NCBI GenBank assembly: GCA_940671915.1
Contig: CALNVZ010000649.1
Span: 1,425,652-1,489,651 of the forward strand
Direction: 5' to 3'
DNA: 64,000 bases
Source: Paracentrotus lividus
Taxonomy: Eukaryota > Echinodermata > Echinoidea > Camarodonta > Echinidae
A program made the position numbers and the translations under genes. The notes beneath the pieces were generated by a model. That model did not search any database. It was not told where the DNA came from and was given only the letters and a program-made list of their open reading frames with translations. Shown here one piece after another: positions 46,262 to 57,594 of this stretch; position 1 is the stretch's first letter; each line of letters opens with the position of its first letter.

Positions 46262-47022
46262 AGATGAATCTTCGACCGCGCACGGTCGGAAGGCATGCCT
46301 CCGTATTGCCACATCGGAAAAAAAAGGCATGCGCATGTTGAGTATTTTACATCCATTTATACCATGACATCTTTGAGATATTGACCCCAAATCTATTAAA
46401 GTTGTATCATCAGAATTATTTCCAACTCAGGAAGGATGGCTACTGATGTAATAAAAAGGATAAACATGTTTAAGTTGATCTGTCAAAGGTCCTTCAGAAA
46501 TTGCACAAACGAGTCATTTACATAAATAACCAGTGACCTTTGATGTCCTGACCTCAAAAATCTAATCAGTTCATCTTTCCTCCCACATGACCCAAGTTTG
46601 AAGTTGATCCATAAAACGGTTCAGAAGTTACAGCAAGAACGTGCCATTTTCATGTATACAATGACATCTGTGACCTTTGACCTTTGACCTCATGACCCCA
46701 AAATCTAATCAGTTCATTGCCCCTCCCATAGGCACACATTACCCAAGTTTGAAGTTGACCCGTCAAACGGTTTATAAGTTATGGCGGGAACGAGCCATTT
46801 TCATGCATACAATGACCTTTGTGACCTTTGACCTAATGACCCCAAAGTCTAATCAGATCATTGTCCCTACCATATGCATACATGATCCAAGTTTGAAAGT
46901 GATCCGTCAAACGGTTCTTAAGTTATCGCGAGAACGAAAACGGGACGGACGGACGGACGGACGGACGGACGGACAACCCGAAAACATAATGCCTCCGGCA
47001 CCACCTTCGGTGGCGGAGGCAT
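46262..47022. repeat. Element with tandem sub-units, (GGAC)n and GCCTCCG ends
   Basis: Left ACCGCGCACGGTCGGAAGGC ATGCCTCCG; right (GGAC)n at 46945-46972 then ATGCCTCCGGCACCACCTTC GGTGGCGGAGGCAT. Between are three or four units of about 150 bp with GTGACCTTTGACCT, AATCAGTTCAT and CCAAGTTTGAAGTTGATCC. Organisation resembles the array at 21457-22915. Confidence 0.8.
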
Positions 47023-47416
47023 AAAAAGTCTATTTTACTTCTTTAAAACGTGCCTAGAATATAAGCACCGTTATACATTATACCTTGCAATTATTCCTAT
47101 TTTGGAGGAATGATTCCTAAATTTTGGCTGGCAATTTAATGTTATGGACAACAAATTCTTCATTTTTTCTTCCGAAAGATTCTCTGTAAAATTATCAAAT
47201 ACACATTTCTTTATGAAAGGTTATCCACATCATATGGAAAACAAATTCAGTAATCATTATCATTATTCATTAATCTGAGTGAATACATGTATATACATGT
47301 ACTCTATACAACCAACAAGTACAGTTGTCGTAGATAATCTATGGCTTCATGCATAGTACAAACATTACTTTTTTGTTGTTGGATTAATAATTGTGTGTCT
47401 TTGTTTTATTTTACAG

Positions 47417-47522
47417 GTATGGGGCATTGTCATTTGGAAATGTCAGAAACTTTGTTCCTCCAAAATACAATGATGATGTTCCGACCACCTATAAAAAGAT
47501 AGCTGTGCGCAATGCCGCAATG
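47417..47522 (+). CDS. ABCA2: ABCA2-like exon 30, extracellular domain 2
   Basis: Reads YGALSFGNVRNFVPPKYNDD then YKKIAVRNAAM, matching ABCA2 YGAITFGNVLKSIPASF and VRKIAVRRAAQ. One base in, phase 0 out before GTAAGT. Confidence 0.97.
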
Positions 47523-48129
47523 GTAAGTATCCTCAAATTGGCAACTTTCCATATACATGTACATCTACAAATGGACATGAATAAGATCAGATGTAGGATT
47601 TTGATAGAATTTGATTTTCGGTAAATGGATAAAAAGGATGTTATTCAGGTTTATCAATAAGTCAAATGATTGTGAATCACATCAAAAATGGTTTTATTCA
47701 CTGCTACATTTGTACATGTACTTTACCATCATCGATTGAAAGATGTTAACCTGTTATGTGTTATGGATATTTATCAGCACATTCTTTGGCATGCCACCTG
47801 TGCCATTCTGTACAAACAATATGCCCCTATTAGCACAAAGAATTTAATGTACGCTACAATAAGTTTGTGTAATAGCCAACTTTCTGCTTCAGATTGGCTA
47901 CAAATTAATTATTCAGTCAAGAGTAAATGTGTTTTTTTTTTCCACTATCGTGAAGTAGATCCTTGCAAATTTCTCCACCTACAAGTCCAAAATGGCCAAA
48001 ATATCTTTATGCCTAATTTTTCGCTTATAAAGTAATCTGTGAATAAGCTAATGTTTACAAATGCACAATATGTGCGAAGACTACTGAATAGTAATTAATC
48101 ACATTTTCTTTGCGTTGTTTTACTTGCAG

Positions 48130-48305
48130 ACGTGGTACAACCACAAAGGTTTTCACAGTCCTCCTACGTACCTCAGTGTGATGAACAATGCTATATTAAG
48201 AGCAAACCTAGATCCAAGTATCCATGGCAACCCTTCTGCTTATGGTATCAGCGTTATTAACCAGCCTATGAACAAGACTAGCTCAACCATGCTGGATGAT
48301 TACAC
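48130..48305 (+). CDS. ABCA2: ABCA2-like exon 31, extracellular domain 2
   Basis: Reads [27 protein letters not shown] and [20 protein letters not shown], near ABCA2 [20 protein letters not shown] and [20 protein letters not shown]. Phase 0 in, two bases out (AC/GTAAGT). Confidence 0.98.
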
Positions 48306-48314
48306 GTAAGTATT

Positions 48315-48552
48315 CTATCAGCCAGGTTTTCAAGCCTTATTGGCTTTTACGGCTGAACCATTTTCCATGTATGTTATTATTTGCGAGTATTTTTATATAC
48401 ATTTATTGTAATTTCTTATATTTCCTATGTATCTTTTTGTCTATATGTTTTTCAATGTGTATTTTTATTGTATATATATTGTATTTTAACGTGGAAATAA
48501 ATAAATTTCAATTCAATTCAATTCAATTCAATTCAATTCAATTCAATTCAAT
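48315..48552 (+). mobile_element. LINE-type 3' end with (ATTCA)n tail
   Basis: CAGGTTTTCAAGCCTTATTG GCTTTTACGGC, then AT-rich sequence and (AATTC)n from about 48508 to 48551. Pentanucleotide-tailed 3' ends are typical of truncated CR1/L2-like LINEs. Confidence 0.5.
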
Positions 48553-48689
48553 ATCCACCAATATGCGACAATTGCTCTGGCATCAATCCTAAATTCAAAT
48601 TTATCGTCTAACTTCAGTCATGGGCTTAACACTATACCTAACCCTAAACCTCACATTAAACCTTAAACTGACCCTAACCCTACATCTTT

Positions 48690-49745
48690 GATGAAATAAA
48701 GTCCGCAGCAGTTGGTATCATAGCCATGTCCTTCGTACCAGCTAGCTTTGTGGTCTTTGTGGTAGCAGAAAGGGCATTTTCACAGCAAAGCAACATTAAA
48801 GTATTCTCTCAAAGCTCCATGTAATCTGTCGATAATCGTCACATTTACATGTATTTTTTTATTCTATAGCTGCCGGAAACGTCTCGAGTTCTTAACGCTA
48901 CATGTATGTTCATCATTGTAGCTATGTCCTTTGTACCAGCTAGCTTTGTGGCCTTTGTGGTAGCAGAGAGAGCGTCCAAACCAAAGCAACATTTTAGAGT
49001 TCTCTAAAAATTTACATGTACATGAAATCAAATCAGTCTAAAATCATCACCTCTTTTCCTCTTTTCTTTAGTCTTCAGGAATCGTCTCAAGTTCTTATCG
49101 CTATGTTCATCATCGTAGCCATGTCCTTTTTACCAGCTTACTTCATGGTCTTTGAGGTCTCTGAGAGAGGGTCTGAAGCAAAGCAACATTAAAGTGTTCT
49201 CTAGAAGCTAATTAGTCTATAATCATCACATTTCTTTGTCTTTTTTTAGCTTTCAAGAGACGTCTCAAGTTCTTATCTCTATGTTCATCATCGTAGCTAC
49301 ATTGTATGTTCTTTGTACCAGCTAGCTTCATGGTCTTTGAGGTCGCAGAGAGAGCGTCCGAAACAAAACAACATTACAGTGTTCTCTAAAAGCTAATTAG
49401 TCTATAATCATCACATTTCTTTGTCTTTTATTAGCCTTCAAGAGACGTCTCAAGTTCTTATCGCTATGTTCATCATTGTAGCTACATTGTATGTTCTTTG
49501 TACCAGCTAGTTTCATGGTCTTTGAGGTCGCAGAGAGAGCGTCCGAAGCAAAGCAACATTACAGCGTTCTCAAAAAGCTAATTAGTCTATAATCATCACA
49601 TTCCTTTGTCTTTTATTAGCCTTCAAGAGACGTCTCAAGTTCTTATCTCTATGTTCATCATCGTAGCCATGTCCTTTGTACCAGCTAGCTTTGTGGTCTT
49701 AATGATCACAGAGAGAGCATCTAAAGCAAAGAAACTTTACAGTGC
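48690..49745 (+). pseudogene. Six upstream copies of the exon 32 5' part
   Basis: Copies start after AG at 48870, 49072, 49250, 49435 and 49620, plus an acceptor-less fragment at about 48717-48800; functional exon 32 is at 49801. Spacing is about 180-200 bp. Each repeats GTCTCAAGTTCTTATC-CTATG, ATGTCCTTTGTACCAGCTAGC and GCAGAGAG-GCGTC, then intron-like CATTACAGTGTTCTCTAAAAGC and the next acceptor. Frames are damaged (for example GTAGCTACATTGTATG insertions); none has the second half or a donor. Confidence 0.92.
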
Positions 49746-49800
49746 AGTGTTCTTTAAAAGCTGATCATTCCATAATCATTACTTTTCTATGTTTCTTTAG

Positions 49801-49978
49801 TCTTCAGGAAACTTCTCAAGTTCTTATCGCTATGTTCATCATCGTAGCCATGTCCTTTGTACCAGCTAGCTTCGTTGTCTTTGTGGTAGCAGAGAGGGCG
49901 TCTAAAGCAAAGCATCTCCAGTTTGTCAGTGGTGTGAATCCCCTAGTCTACTGGCTCTCCAACTTCTTCTGGGACATG
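49801..49978 (+). CDS. ABCA2: ABCA2-like exon 32, membrane domain 2
   Basis: Reads [20 protein letters not shown] then [20 protein letters not shown] and [19 protein letters not shown], almost the ABCA2 sequence here. One base in, phase 0 out before GTGAGT. Confidence 0.98.
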
Positions 49979-50547
49979 GTGAGTTTAGATGACCAGATTT
50001 TCCTATGGTCTAAATGAATCTCTTTTTGATCCTCAAATTAGCACAAAATATAACTTTATTACACTCTTGCAACATATGTAGGCCTACCTTCAGAAAAATT
50101 AAATTTATACTTAATGACACTTGACTAATGAGAATTACAAAATGCATTGAAAAATTGCCAATTTGCACATGGAAATTACACATTTTTCATGGCGCTGCCA
50201 ATTTAGAGATTCCAATAATTATTTTCATTTACATTGTTCTAATTTAAGAACCGTTGATGTTACAATGGAAGAAATAAATTCCCAAGGTCAGTGACTTTTG
50301 CTCTTTCTGTTGATATGTATTTCATAATTCATGGCTTTCTATTTTCCAAGATAATGTCTAAGCATCTCTACTTGTCAGGAGACATTGTCCTCTATGCGCT
50401 AAAGCTTCTTTTTTTTTCCCTCATCTGTTGGAAAAAAACTTGGTATATGGAAGTGTTAGTACATTTACCTGTAAGTTCATCCATATATAAGTCAAAGTGG
50501 ATTCAGACCAATTGGCAACTAATCTTTTTTTCTTCCTGTACTTTCAG
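49979..50547. other. Intron 32, nothing specific
   Basis: No repeats or exons recognised. Confidence 0.6.
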
Positions 50548-50663
50548 ATGAATTACTTGGTGCCTGCAACATGCTGTGTAACCATCTTGAAAGCCTTTAA
50601 CATCCCAGCGTACTCTTCATCTACAAACCTACCAGCTGTTATCATCCTATTCTTACTCTATGG
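50548..50663 (+). CDS. ABCA2: ABCA2-like exon 33, membrane domain 2
   Basis: Reads [42 protein letters not shown]2 has [22 protein letters not shown] at this place. Phase 0 in, two bases (GG) out before GTAAGC. Confidence 0.97.
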
Positions 50664-50789
50664 GTAAGCTTCACATTGACACTATCCCTCATGATGTGGT
50701 TTAGTGATTCATGTTCTTGACTTGTAAAGTTTAGGGTTCAAACGTCTTGCTAATGCTTAAACAGTGATAGACAATGATGATATAAACCA

Positions 50790-51310
50790 GATGTTGTCAT
50801 CCTATTCTTACTCTTTGGGTAAGCTTCACATTCACACTATCCCTCATGATGTGGTTTAGTGGTTCATGCTCTTGACTTATAAAGTTTAGGGTTCAAAACT
50901 TGCGCTAGAGCCTAGACAAGGCACGTGTTGGTTAGTGCTCATGATATTCACCCAATAGGTTTAGGGTTCAAATGTCTTGCTAATGCTTAAACAGTGATAG
51001 ACCATGATGATATAAACCTACCAGATGTTATCCTATTCTTACTCTATGGGTAAGCTTCACATTTACACTATCCCTCACGATGTGGTTTAGTGGTTCATAC
51101 TCTTGACTTCTAAAGTTTAGGGTTCAAAACTTGGGCTAGAGCCTAGACAAAGCAGCTACCCCGTGTTGGTTAGTGCTCTTGATATTCAAGCAAGAGGTGT
51201 AGGGTTCAAATGTCTTGCTAATGCTTAAACAGTGATAGACAATGATGATATAAACCTACCAGATGTTATCAAAAGCTTCACATTTACACTATCCTTCATG
51301 ATTTGGTTTA
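50790..51310 (+). pseudogene. Three downstream copies of the exon 33 3' end and donor
   Basis: Near 50793, 51021 and 51256 the sequence CCAGATGTT-ATCCTATTCTT ACTCT-TGG/GTAAGC recurs (the third truncated), followed by the same intron words (CTTCACATTTACACTATCCC, GATGTGGTTTAGTGGTTC). Spacing about 230 bp. Confidence 0.88.
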
Positions 51311-52577
51311 GTGGTGTGGGGTTTTAAAATGAACAGTTTTGTAATAGTAAATTAGCTCAAACACCAATCAATCAAGACACAGCAAATGGAAGATTCAGAT
51401 CAGGAACAGGTCACAAATAAATAAATACAAGATGAAGTCTGGTAATGCACTGTTTAATCATGAGGCTTCTTTGCCACATCAGAAATCACATCAGGTACAT
51501 AATTTGCATATTCAAATCAAGTCAGATTAACCAATAGAAATAAAGAGAATGGAGGAGCCAACTCAAATGTAATAATCCAATTCATAAGAATAACCAATAA
51601 GAGATAAGAGGATGAAGATGAATAAGATGGTGAGATGACTATGTAATAAGAATGTTGAACAAAATAATCAGATGTGGAATGTAATGAATGAAGACATCTG
51701 AATAGGAAAGGAATGATAGAGAAGGAGGGTGAAAGTCAAATAGGAAATGGATGTAAACAAAGCTGAACTAAATACCGAAGCTGAATAGAAATAAGGTCAA
51801 CTAATAAAGGAAACCTAAATGTACAAATAACAGTCCTACAGTGGTAATTGCTCTTGATATTCAATCAAAAGGTTAGGGGTTCATTTATCTTGCTAAAAAC
51901 AAAAACAAAACAAACAATCCGCAATTCACACGCAAATCATCCTAAAAAGCCAGTGGGACCGCGCCTTAATGCTTAAGCTATGGTCACAGACGTATAAACG
52001 CATTGTTCGTATAAATCTCTGGAGTTGTAAGGATTTGTAGATAAAGCTTACTTTCTTATTGCTTTCTTACGACGTTTGACGATTGTCTTACAAAGTTGAA
52101 AACAACCACCAATCTTCAAACTTGAGGACGGTCTGCAAACTCTGGTTTCATACAGTTTTTGTATGGTTTGTGTCTTGGACTATTTGTCAAAAAGTTTAGA
52201 ATGAATCCCCCCCTCCTGTTTTATTATTTTCTTGTCTTCTCTCTTTGTTGTCGAAGGGAGTGTCAATAGTTAATGTGTATGTGTGAGAGTGTGAGCTTAT
52301 TTTTTCATTTTTTTATTTTTTTTACAGAAATGATTCAATCTAATTAGATTAGTCTGAAACCAATTTAAATGGCAGTGAATTCTAATTTTACATGGTTTGT
52401 AAGTGGACCAGACACTTCATTTTTAGATTAACTCCTACCGTCTTCTTGTTTCCTATATGTGAGAGAAACAGAAAACTATAATGATAGTTAACATGCAAAA
52501 ATGAACATTTAGGCAAACCTACATGTATTTTAATTCATATTTTCATTTTCTATTGCACTTTTTGTTGTCTCATGTAG
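51311..52577. other. Intron 33 remainder
   Basis: A purine-rich AATAAGATGAATAAG-type stretch lies at about 51560-51830; otherwise nothing recognised. Confidence 0.5.
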
Positions 52578-52728
52578 TTTTTCCATCACACCAATGATGT
52601 ACCCAGCCTCGTTCATATTCAACGAGTCCAGCCTTGCTTACGTGTGTCTTATTGTCGTCAATCTCTTCATCGGTATCACCACCATCTGCGGAAGTTTCCT
52701 GGTAGAACTATTCAACTTAGATGATGAG
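52578..52728 (+). CDS. ABCA2: ABCA2-like exon 34, membrane domain 2
   Basis: Reads [40 protein letters not shown] and ends LFNLDDE, following ABCA2 [20 protein letters not shown]. One base in, phase 0 out before GTAGGT. Confidence 0.98.
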
Positions 52729-53407
52729 GTAGGTTCCATTTTAGTTGTCAGTTGTCAGTATGCGAATGTGGAGAGGAGAAGACCATGAGTCACCTTATAC
52801 AATGCCCTCTTCTCCCCTACCCCTGCTCCCAAGCTGATCTTACTACTCTTTGCACTCCTGCTACTCCTGCATTCAGTACTTAATGGGTAGAGTCTAATTC
52901 AGAGTTGGATTTCCCGAATAATCAATATATACAATGCATACTATGATCTTTAAATGTAATCAGGTTCATTACTAATCAAGCAGTAGAATAGGAGAAAGGA
53001 CTCGAGAAGAAGAAGAAGTTGTCAGATTCTTTTTTTATTTGGTATATAAGCAATTGCTGGTAAGATGAAATATCTTGCATTGAAAAATGAAATGTTTTCA
53101 TGATATTTTAGTTCTGCCTAACCATTTTGGTCTTATTTTTTTTAAAGTACAGTAACTAAAGTGTCTTTACAAAATATTTAACACAACAAGGGAATTTGTT
53201 CTTTTGCCAGAAATTCCATAATCCTTGATACATGTACTTTACGCTACATTTTGTACATGAACATGTACATGTACTTCTGATTGTTTTTTTTTTATGTCCA
53301 CATGAACATGTATGTGCATCTATGGTACAGTGGGTCAGAGATCAATTTCACAGTTGATAGCAATCATGTGAGCTACCGCCTTTCAAAAAGTGTTTAACTG
53401 AGCCCAA

Positions 53408-53905
53408 TCATTATTATTATTATAAAGTATTATTCAAACAGGATAACCCCATCAGTTTCAAGTACTGTTCTCCCAGGGGGCCCTGTAGGATAAAGAGAGA
53501 AACAAAAGACATTAATCAAAATAACATTTATACAAATTATTGGTGTCAATGTTGTGTAGGAATTTGGGAAATTATAATCTAGGCATTCGCCAATTAGCTG
53601 AGATGGAGGTTGCAATGGTGTTTGTGTTTCTGACTGATTGGGGTAAATCATTCCATAAGAGAGAGCCCGCGATTGATAGTCTCTTCTTCCCCTTTTCATT
53701 CCTAACCCGAGGTATACTAATTCCTAAGCTGCTAGCATTTCCAATACGGTATGTATGAACATTGGAGGATCTTTGGAACAGGTCTGTGAGATATTGGGGA
53801 GAATTTCCATTCAGGGCATTGAATATGACTTTGACTGCAATCGACTGTGACACTGATCTGAGTTTGGTATATATACATTGTACGCTGGATCCCTGTACAA
53901 GATTC
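53408..53905 (-). mobile_element. LINE fragment, C-terminal end of reverse-transcriptase ORF
   Basis: On the minus strand the frame reads AVKVIFNALNGNSPQYLTDL, FQRSSNVHTYRIGNASSLGI and LSIAGSLLWNDLPQSVRNTN. The pattern of a PxYLxDLF segment, then RSFxxxxxxxWNDLPxxVR, is the usual C terminus of Jockey/CR1/L2-type LINE polyproteins. Frame shifts after about 53572; the element ends at a (ATT)n run near 53410-53424. 5'-truncated. Its right edge lies about 50 bp before the exon 35 acceptor. Confidence 0.75.
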
Positions 53906-53954
53906 TTTAATAATGTGCTTGTTTTTTCTTTTCTTTTTAAATTATACCTCCCAG

Positions 53955-54078
53955 ATGTTGAAAAAAGTGTATGACACAATGTACTCTGTCTACCTCATAT
54001 TTCCTAACTACTGCCTTGGACGAGGTCTTATGGACCTGGCTTATAATGACTACATGAACGAGTACTACACCAAGATTG
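53955..54078 (+). CDS. ABCA2: ABCA2-like exon 35, membrane domain 2
   Basis: Reads [40 protein letters not shown], near ABCA2 [31 protein letters not shown]. Phase 0 in, one base out before GTAAGA. This copy, not the downstream ones, has the acceptor. Confidence 0.97.
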
Positions 54079-54094
54079 GTAAGAACAAACTCTT

Positions 54095-54851
54095 CATATA
54101 TAGGTCGTTTGAGTACGATGTACTCTGTTTATCTCATCTTTCCTAACTACTGCCTTGGACGAGGTCTTATGGACCTGGCTTACAATGACTACATGAACGA
54201 GTACTACACCAAGATTGGTAAGAACAAACTCTTCATAATAGGTCGTTTGAGTACGATGTACTCTGTTTATCTCATCTTTCCTAACTTCGTCCTGGGCTGT
54301 GGCCTTATGGACCTGGCTTATAATGACACCATGAACGAGTACTACATTAAGATTGGTAAGAACAAACTCTTCATTATATAGGTTGTTTGAGTACGATGTA
54401 GACTGTTTATCTCATCATTCTAAATTCTTCCTGGGATGGGTCCTATGACTACATGAACGAGTACTACACCAAGATTGGTAAGAACAAACTCTTCATGTAT
54501 AGGTTGTTTGAGTACGATGTACTCTGTTTATCTCATCATTCTAATTTCTTTCTGGGATGGGGCCTTATGGACCTGGCTTACAATGACTACATGAACGAGT
54601 ACTACAACAAGATTGGTTGGAACAAACTCTTCATATATAGGTTGTTTGAGTACGATGTAGTCTGTTTATCTCATCTTTCCTAACTTCGTCCTGGGCCAAG
54701 GCCTTATGGACCTGGCGTACAATGACAACATGAATGAGTACTACAGTAAGATTGGTAAGAACAAACTCTTCATATATAGGTCGTTTGAGTACGATGTAGT
54801 CTGTTTATCTCATCATTCTAAATTCTTCCTGGGATGGGTCCTTATGGACCA
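54095..54851 (+). pseudogene. Six downstream copies of exon 35 with donors
   Basis: Units of about 120-140 bp repeat GAGTACGATGTA-TCTGTTTA, CTTATGGACCTGGC, CATGAACGAGTACTAC and AAGATTG/GTAAGAACAAACTC. Donor-type edges recur at 54218, 54356, 54478, 54616 (GTTGGA, damaged) and 54755; the last copy is cut at 54851 by a foldback element. None has an AG acceptor in the right phase. Confidence 0.92.
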
Positions 54852-55069
54852 GGGGGGCGTTTCACAAAGAGTTAAAGTAGACTTAAAAATCGCACTTAAA
54901 TTGTTAATTTCGTGCTTTATATTACGCATCACCTCATTGGATTGACCATGCTCATGGGATGCGCACCATTGTGAAATCTATCAATTAAATTGCGCGTTAT
55001 TTAAACAAGATGCGTGTAGAAGTTAAGTGCGACTTTAAGTCTACTTAACTCTTTGTGAAACACCCCCCT
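54852..55069. mobile_element. Foldback MITE, full copy
   Basis: Left GGGGGGCGTTTCACAAAGAG TTAAAGTAGACTTAAAAATCG; right GTGCGACTTTAAGTCTACTT AACTCTTTGTGAAACACCCCCC. Arms about 45 bp. Partial copy at 45001-45127. Confidence 0.88.
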
Positions 55070-55260
55070 GGCTTATATTGAATAATGATTACAGCATCTC
55101 AATGTTTCATGAAGTTTCCTCAAATCCAGAAATTATGTAATTAGCACATTTATCACAGTACATGTATGATAGCTATACATTTTGGAGCATATTATTTCTC
55201 AATTTTTATGAAATTGGCAAAATATATTGAATTAATTCTTTTTCTTTTAAAAAACCCCAG

Positions 55261-55393
55261 GTGCTGTTGATGAAGTGAAATCACCATTCAGATGGGATAT
55301 GCTAAACAGGATGTTCTTTGTAATGGTTCTGGAAGGCGTCCTGGCATTTGCTTTTACAGTGCTCTGTGAATATGGATATGTCATCAGAACAAT
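55261..55393 (+). CDS. ABCA2: ABCA2-like exon 36, last membrane helix
   Basis: Reads AVDEVKSPFRWDMLNRMFFV MVLEGVLAFAFTVLCEYGYV, matching ABCA2 [20 protein letters not shown]. Two bases in, two out (AT/GTAAGA). Confidence 0.96.
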
Positions 55394-55429
55394 GTAAGAA
55401 AATATTGCACTGTGTAATTACAGTAATTA

Positions 55430-55815
55430 GAATTTAAAGGGAGAGTGAACTGAGCAACCCTCTCATTGACTGTGTGTTATAAATAGCTAGTCTTAAAGTA
55501 TACCTTTTGAGATAACTATTAACAAAACAATGAAAAATTAACCCACAATTTAATTTGTATTGTGAAACTAAAATATTTTGAGGGGAAAAGTATGTGTTTT
55601 GATACTTGGCAACTTAATTATCACGGTGTGAATTCAAGGAATAGTGAAAATGTATGTGTTCACTCAAATGGGCCTGAATTATAAGACTACACTATCAGGA
55701 TGTTGCATTGTGGGTTAGGAATCGGGGCAGAATCGAGTAGTTGAGGACTTGAGGTGGTGCTATTCAAGGCTGTTAGTTCGTACTGGCTTTAAATTGTATA
55801 AAATAGTTGTGAGGG
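55430..55815. repeat. Dispersed repeat, copy 2
   Basis: Same family and orientation as 38415-38775, by shared words listed there. Confidence 0.8.
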
Positions 55816-55829
55816 TCTGATCAGCAGAA

Positions 55830-56030
55830 TCCTTAGAAACATTCAAGTCAGAACTGAAGTCCCGTATATTCTCACTTTATTTTTGTTTAATAGATTGTAC
55901 ATGTAAATGTTTTTGCATCCTTCTCCCTAAGTTTCCTTTTCCCTCTTTCCTTTCCCTCTGCGCCTTTGCATATTTCTGACTAGATATATGGCGCATTAAA
56001 AATGCTTTATTTATTAATTATTATGTAGAG
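55830..56030 (+). mobile_element. LINE 3' end
   Basis: GAATCCTTAGAAACATTCAAGT encodes an ESLETFKSELKSRIFSLYF-like end (one base is missing near the start), typical of LINE polyproteins, followed by a short UTR, GGCGCATTAAAAATGCTTTA and a TTAATTATTAT tail. Confidence 0.6.
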
Positions 56031-56405
56031 GAAGTGTGAAATACCATCAATAATATGAACTTCTGTATGTCTAGAGGGACATACATTAAACTAAATTATT
56101 TGGAAATATATATTTTCCTTCTCAAAAGTGCAACAAATTTCAGTTTTTACTCACCTTATGAAAAATAAAACCGTGAACTTTTTAAAGTTTTGAGTTCATG
56201 AAGAAAGTGTTTTATGAATTAATTCTTTAAATAAATTTGGATAGTTAGGATTATACATTTATTATTGTGATAATCATTGACATAATTAACAGGATTTCAT
56301 TTTAAAATTCTATGCAGAGATTTATTGACAGGTAGATGTAGGTTCGTATCGTATAGTAAAATTACTGAAAAGGGTCTTTTCATATATTTATTTTCTGCTT
56401 TTCAG

Positions 56406-56547
56406 AGAAATATTACCATGTTTTAGGAGAAAGAAAGTTGATAAGAGTCTCCTATTCTGTGAAGACGAAGATGTTTTACGAGAGAGACAGAGAGTACTAG
56501 TAGGAGAGGCCTCTCAAGATCTACTCAGGATTGAGAATCTTACAAAG
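56406..56547 (+). CDS. ABCA2: ABCA2-like exon 37, lead-in to NBD2
   Basis: Reads EILPCFRRKKVDKSLLFCED EDVLRERQRVLVGEASQDLL RIENLTK; ABCA2 has [26 protein letters not shown]. One base in, phase 0 out before GTATGT. Confidence 0.95.
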
Positions 56548-57127
56548 GTATGTTTGTGAAATGATCTTCATGTATTCATATTGGACAATGCCTACTTAGC
56601 TTGTATGCAAGAAAAATGGAGGCTGAGCATGCCACATTCGCACCACACACGTACCGTCCTAAGTTGCAGAGTTAGGTGATGTCATAATATGCGCAATTTA
56701 AGATTTACAAAGGTATGTTTATGTGTTAATTTTGTTTTGTTTCTTTTGTGATGTTGTACATGTACATGTAGTTGGCTTGTATGAGCTGTAAATGCATACT
56801 GATTACTGGTAAATTTTCCTTGCTGGTCCAGATACACACTAGAATCACTGTCACAGGGCTGTTTTACTTGCAATATTTATTTCCCTATTATTCTTTACTG
56901 TAGAGAGAATAAACAACTATTCTTTCAGAATTCATATTTTTGCTAACTATCTTGGCGTTGTACAATAGAAATCAATATCGCTATTTGTGCAATGGTATGA
57001 GATTTCCCAATTGGTTAGCGCTCTATTTTAGAGCTTCTTTCTTGTTATGCGAAACCTTGTACCATTGCACTTACATGTATGCATATATGCATTTGTTGTA
57101 CTATTGATAAAAGTCATCTATTTAAAG

Positions 57128-57222
57128 GAAAAAGGACAGAAAGACCGAGATAGAGACAGAGAGTAGTAGTATAAAAAGAAGCTTCTCAAGACCTTCTCAG
57201 GTTTGAGAATCTCACAAAAGAA
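57128..57222 (+). pseudogene. Decayed copy of the exon 37 3' end
   Basis: ACAGAGAGTAGTAGTATAA, GCTTCTCAAGACCTTCTCAG and TTTGAGAATCTCACAAAAG align with the end of exon 37 with stops and indels; no donor. Confidence 0.7.
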
Positions 57223-57263
57223 CGCTTTTAAATGATTATGATTGTATTCAATTTATTTGTCTC

Positions 57264-57594
57264 TTTTAGGCACCTCCATTCAAAAGGTGTCAGTTTCCCG
57301 CAACCTTTGTTCCAAAAGCCGTTTTATTGGCATTTGAATAGAATCCCGAAATTCTTATCGGGCTTACTGAAAGCCGATGTCAGCTCGGCTTCCTGGCTCC
57401 GTCCCATTCGGCTTTTTGTATTTAACAGCCTTCTCTGGGATCGATGTCAGCTTTTGTTCCCGCTTTTGTTTGAGATCCCGAAAGCCGAGGCGGGGATGAG
57501 GGTCTATTAAAAAGCTGAAAAACGGATGTTTCCTGCGGTCGAACAGGATCCTGCGGAAAACTGATGCCTTTTGAATGGAGAAGGCGCCTTAAAA
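57264..57594. mobile_element. GC-richer inverted-repeat element
   Basis: Left GGCACCTCCATTCAAAAGGT GTCAGTTTCCCGCA; right TGCGGAAAACTGATGCCTTT TGAATGGAGAAGGCGCC. Interior has GCCGA/TCGGC words. The right side is followed by TTAAAA, suggesting a mutated TTAA family member. Confidence 0.78.

Noticed and set aside
48630..48690. CCTAACCCTAAACC words resembling telomere repeats (also near 59025-59090)
   Set aside because: Irregular and embedded in a dispersed intron repeat, not tandem TTAGGG.
53572..53979. Taking the whole minus-strand frame as one LINE protein
   Set aside because: Its first residues are the complement of exon 35; only the part left of about 53905 has LINE similarity.
54076..54945. 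Open frames repeating [19 protein letters not shown] as a possible tandem-repeat protein
   Set aside because: They are decayed exon 35 copies reading through their own donors, without acceptors in the right phase.
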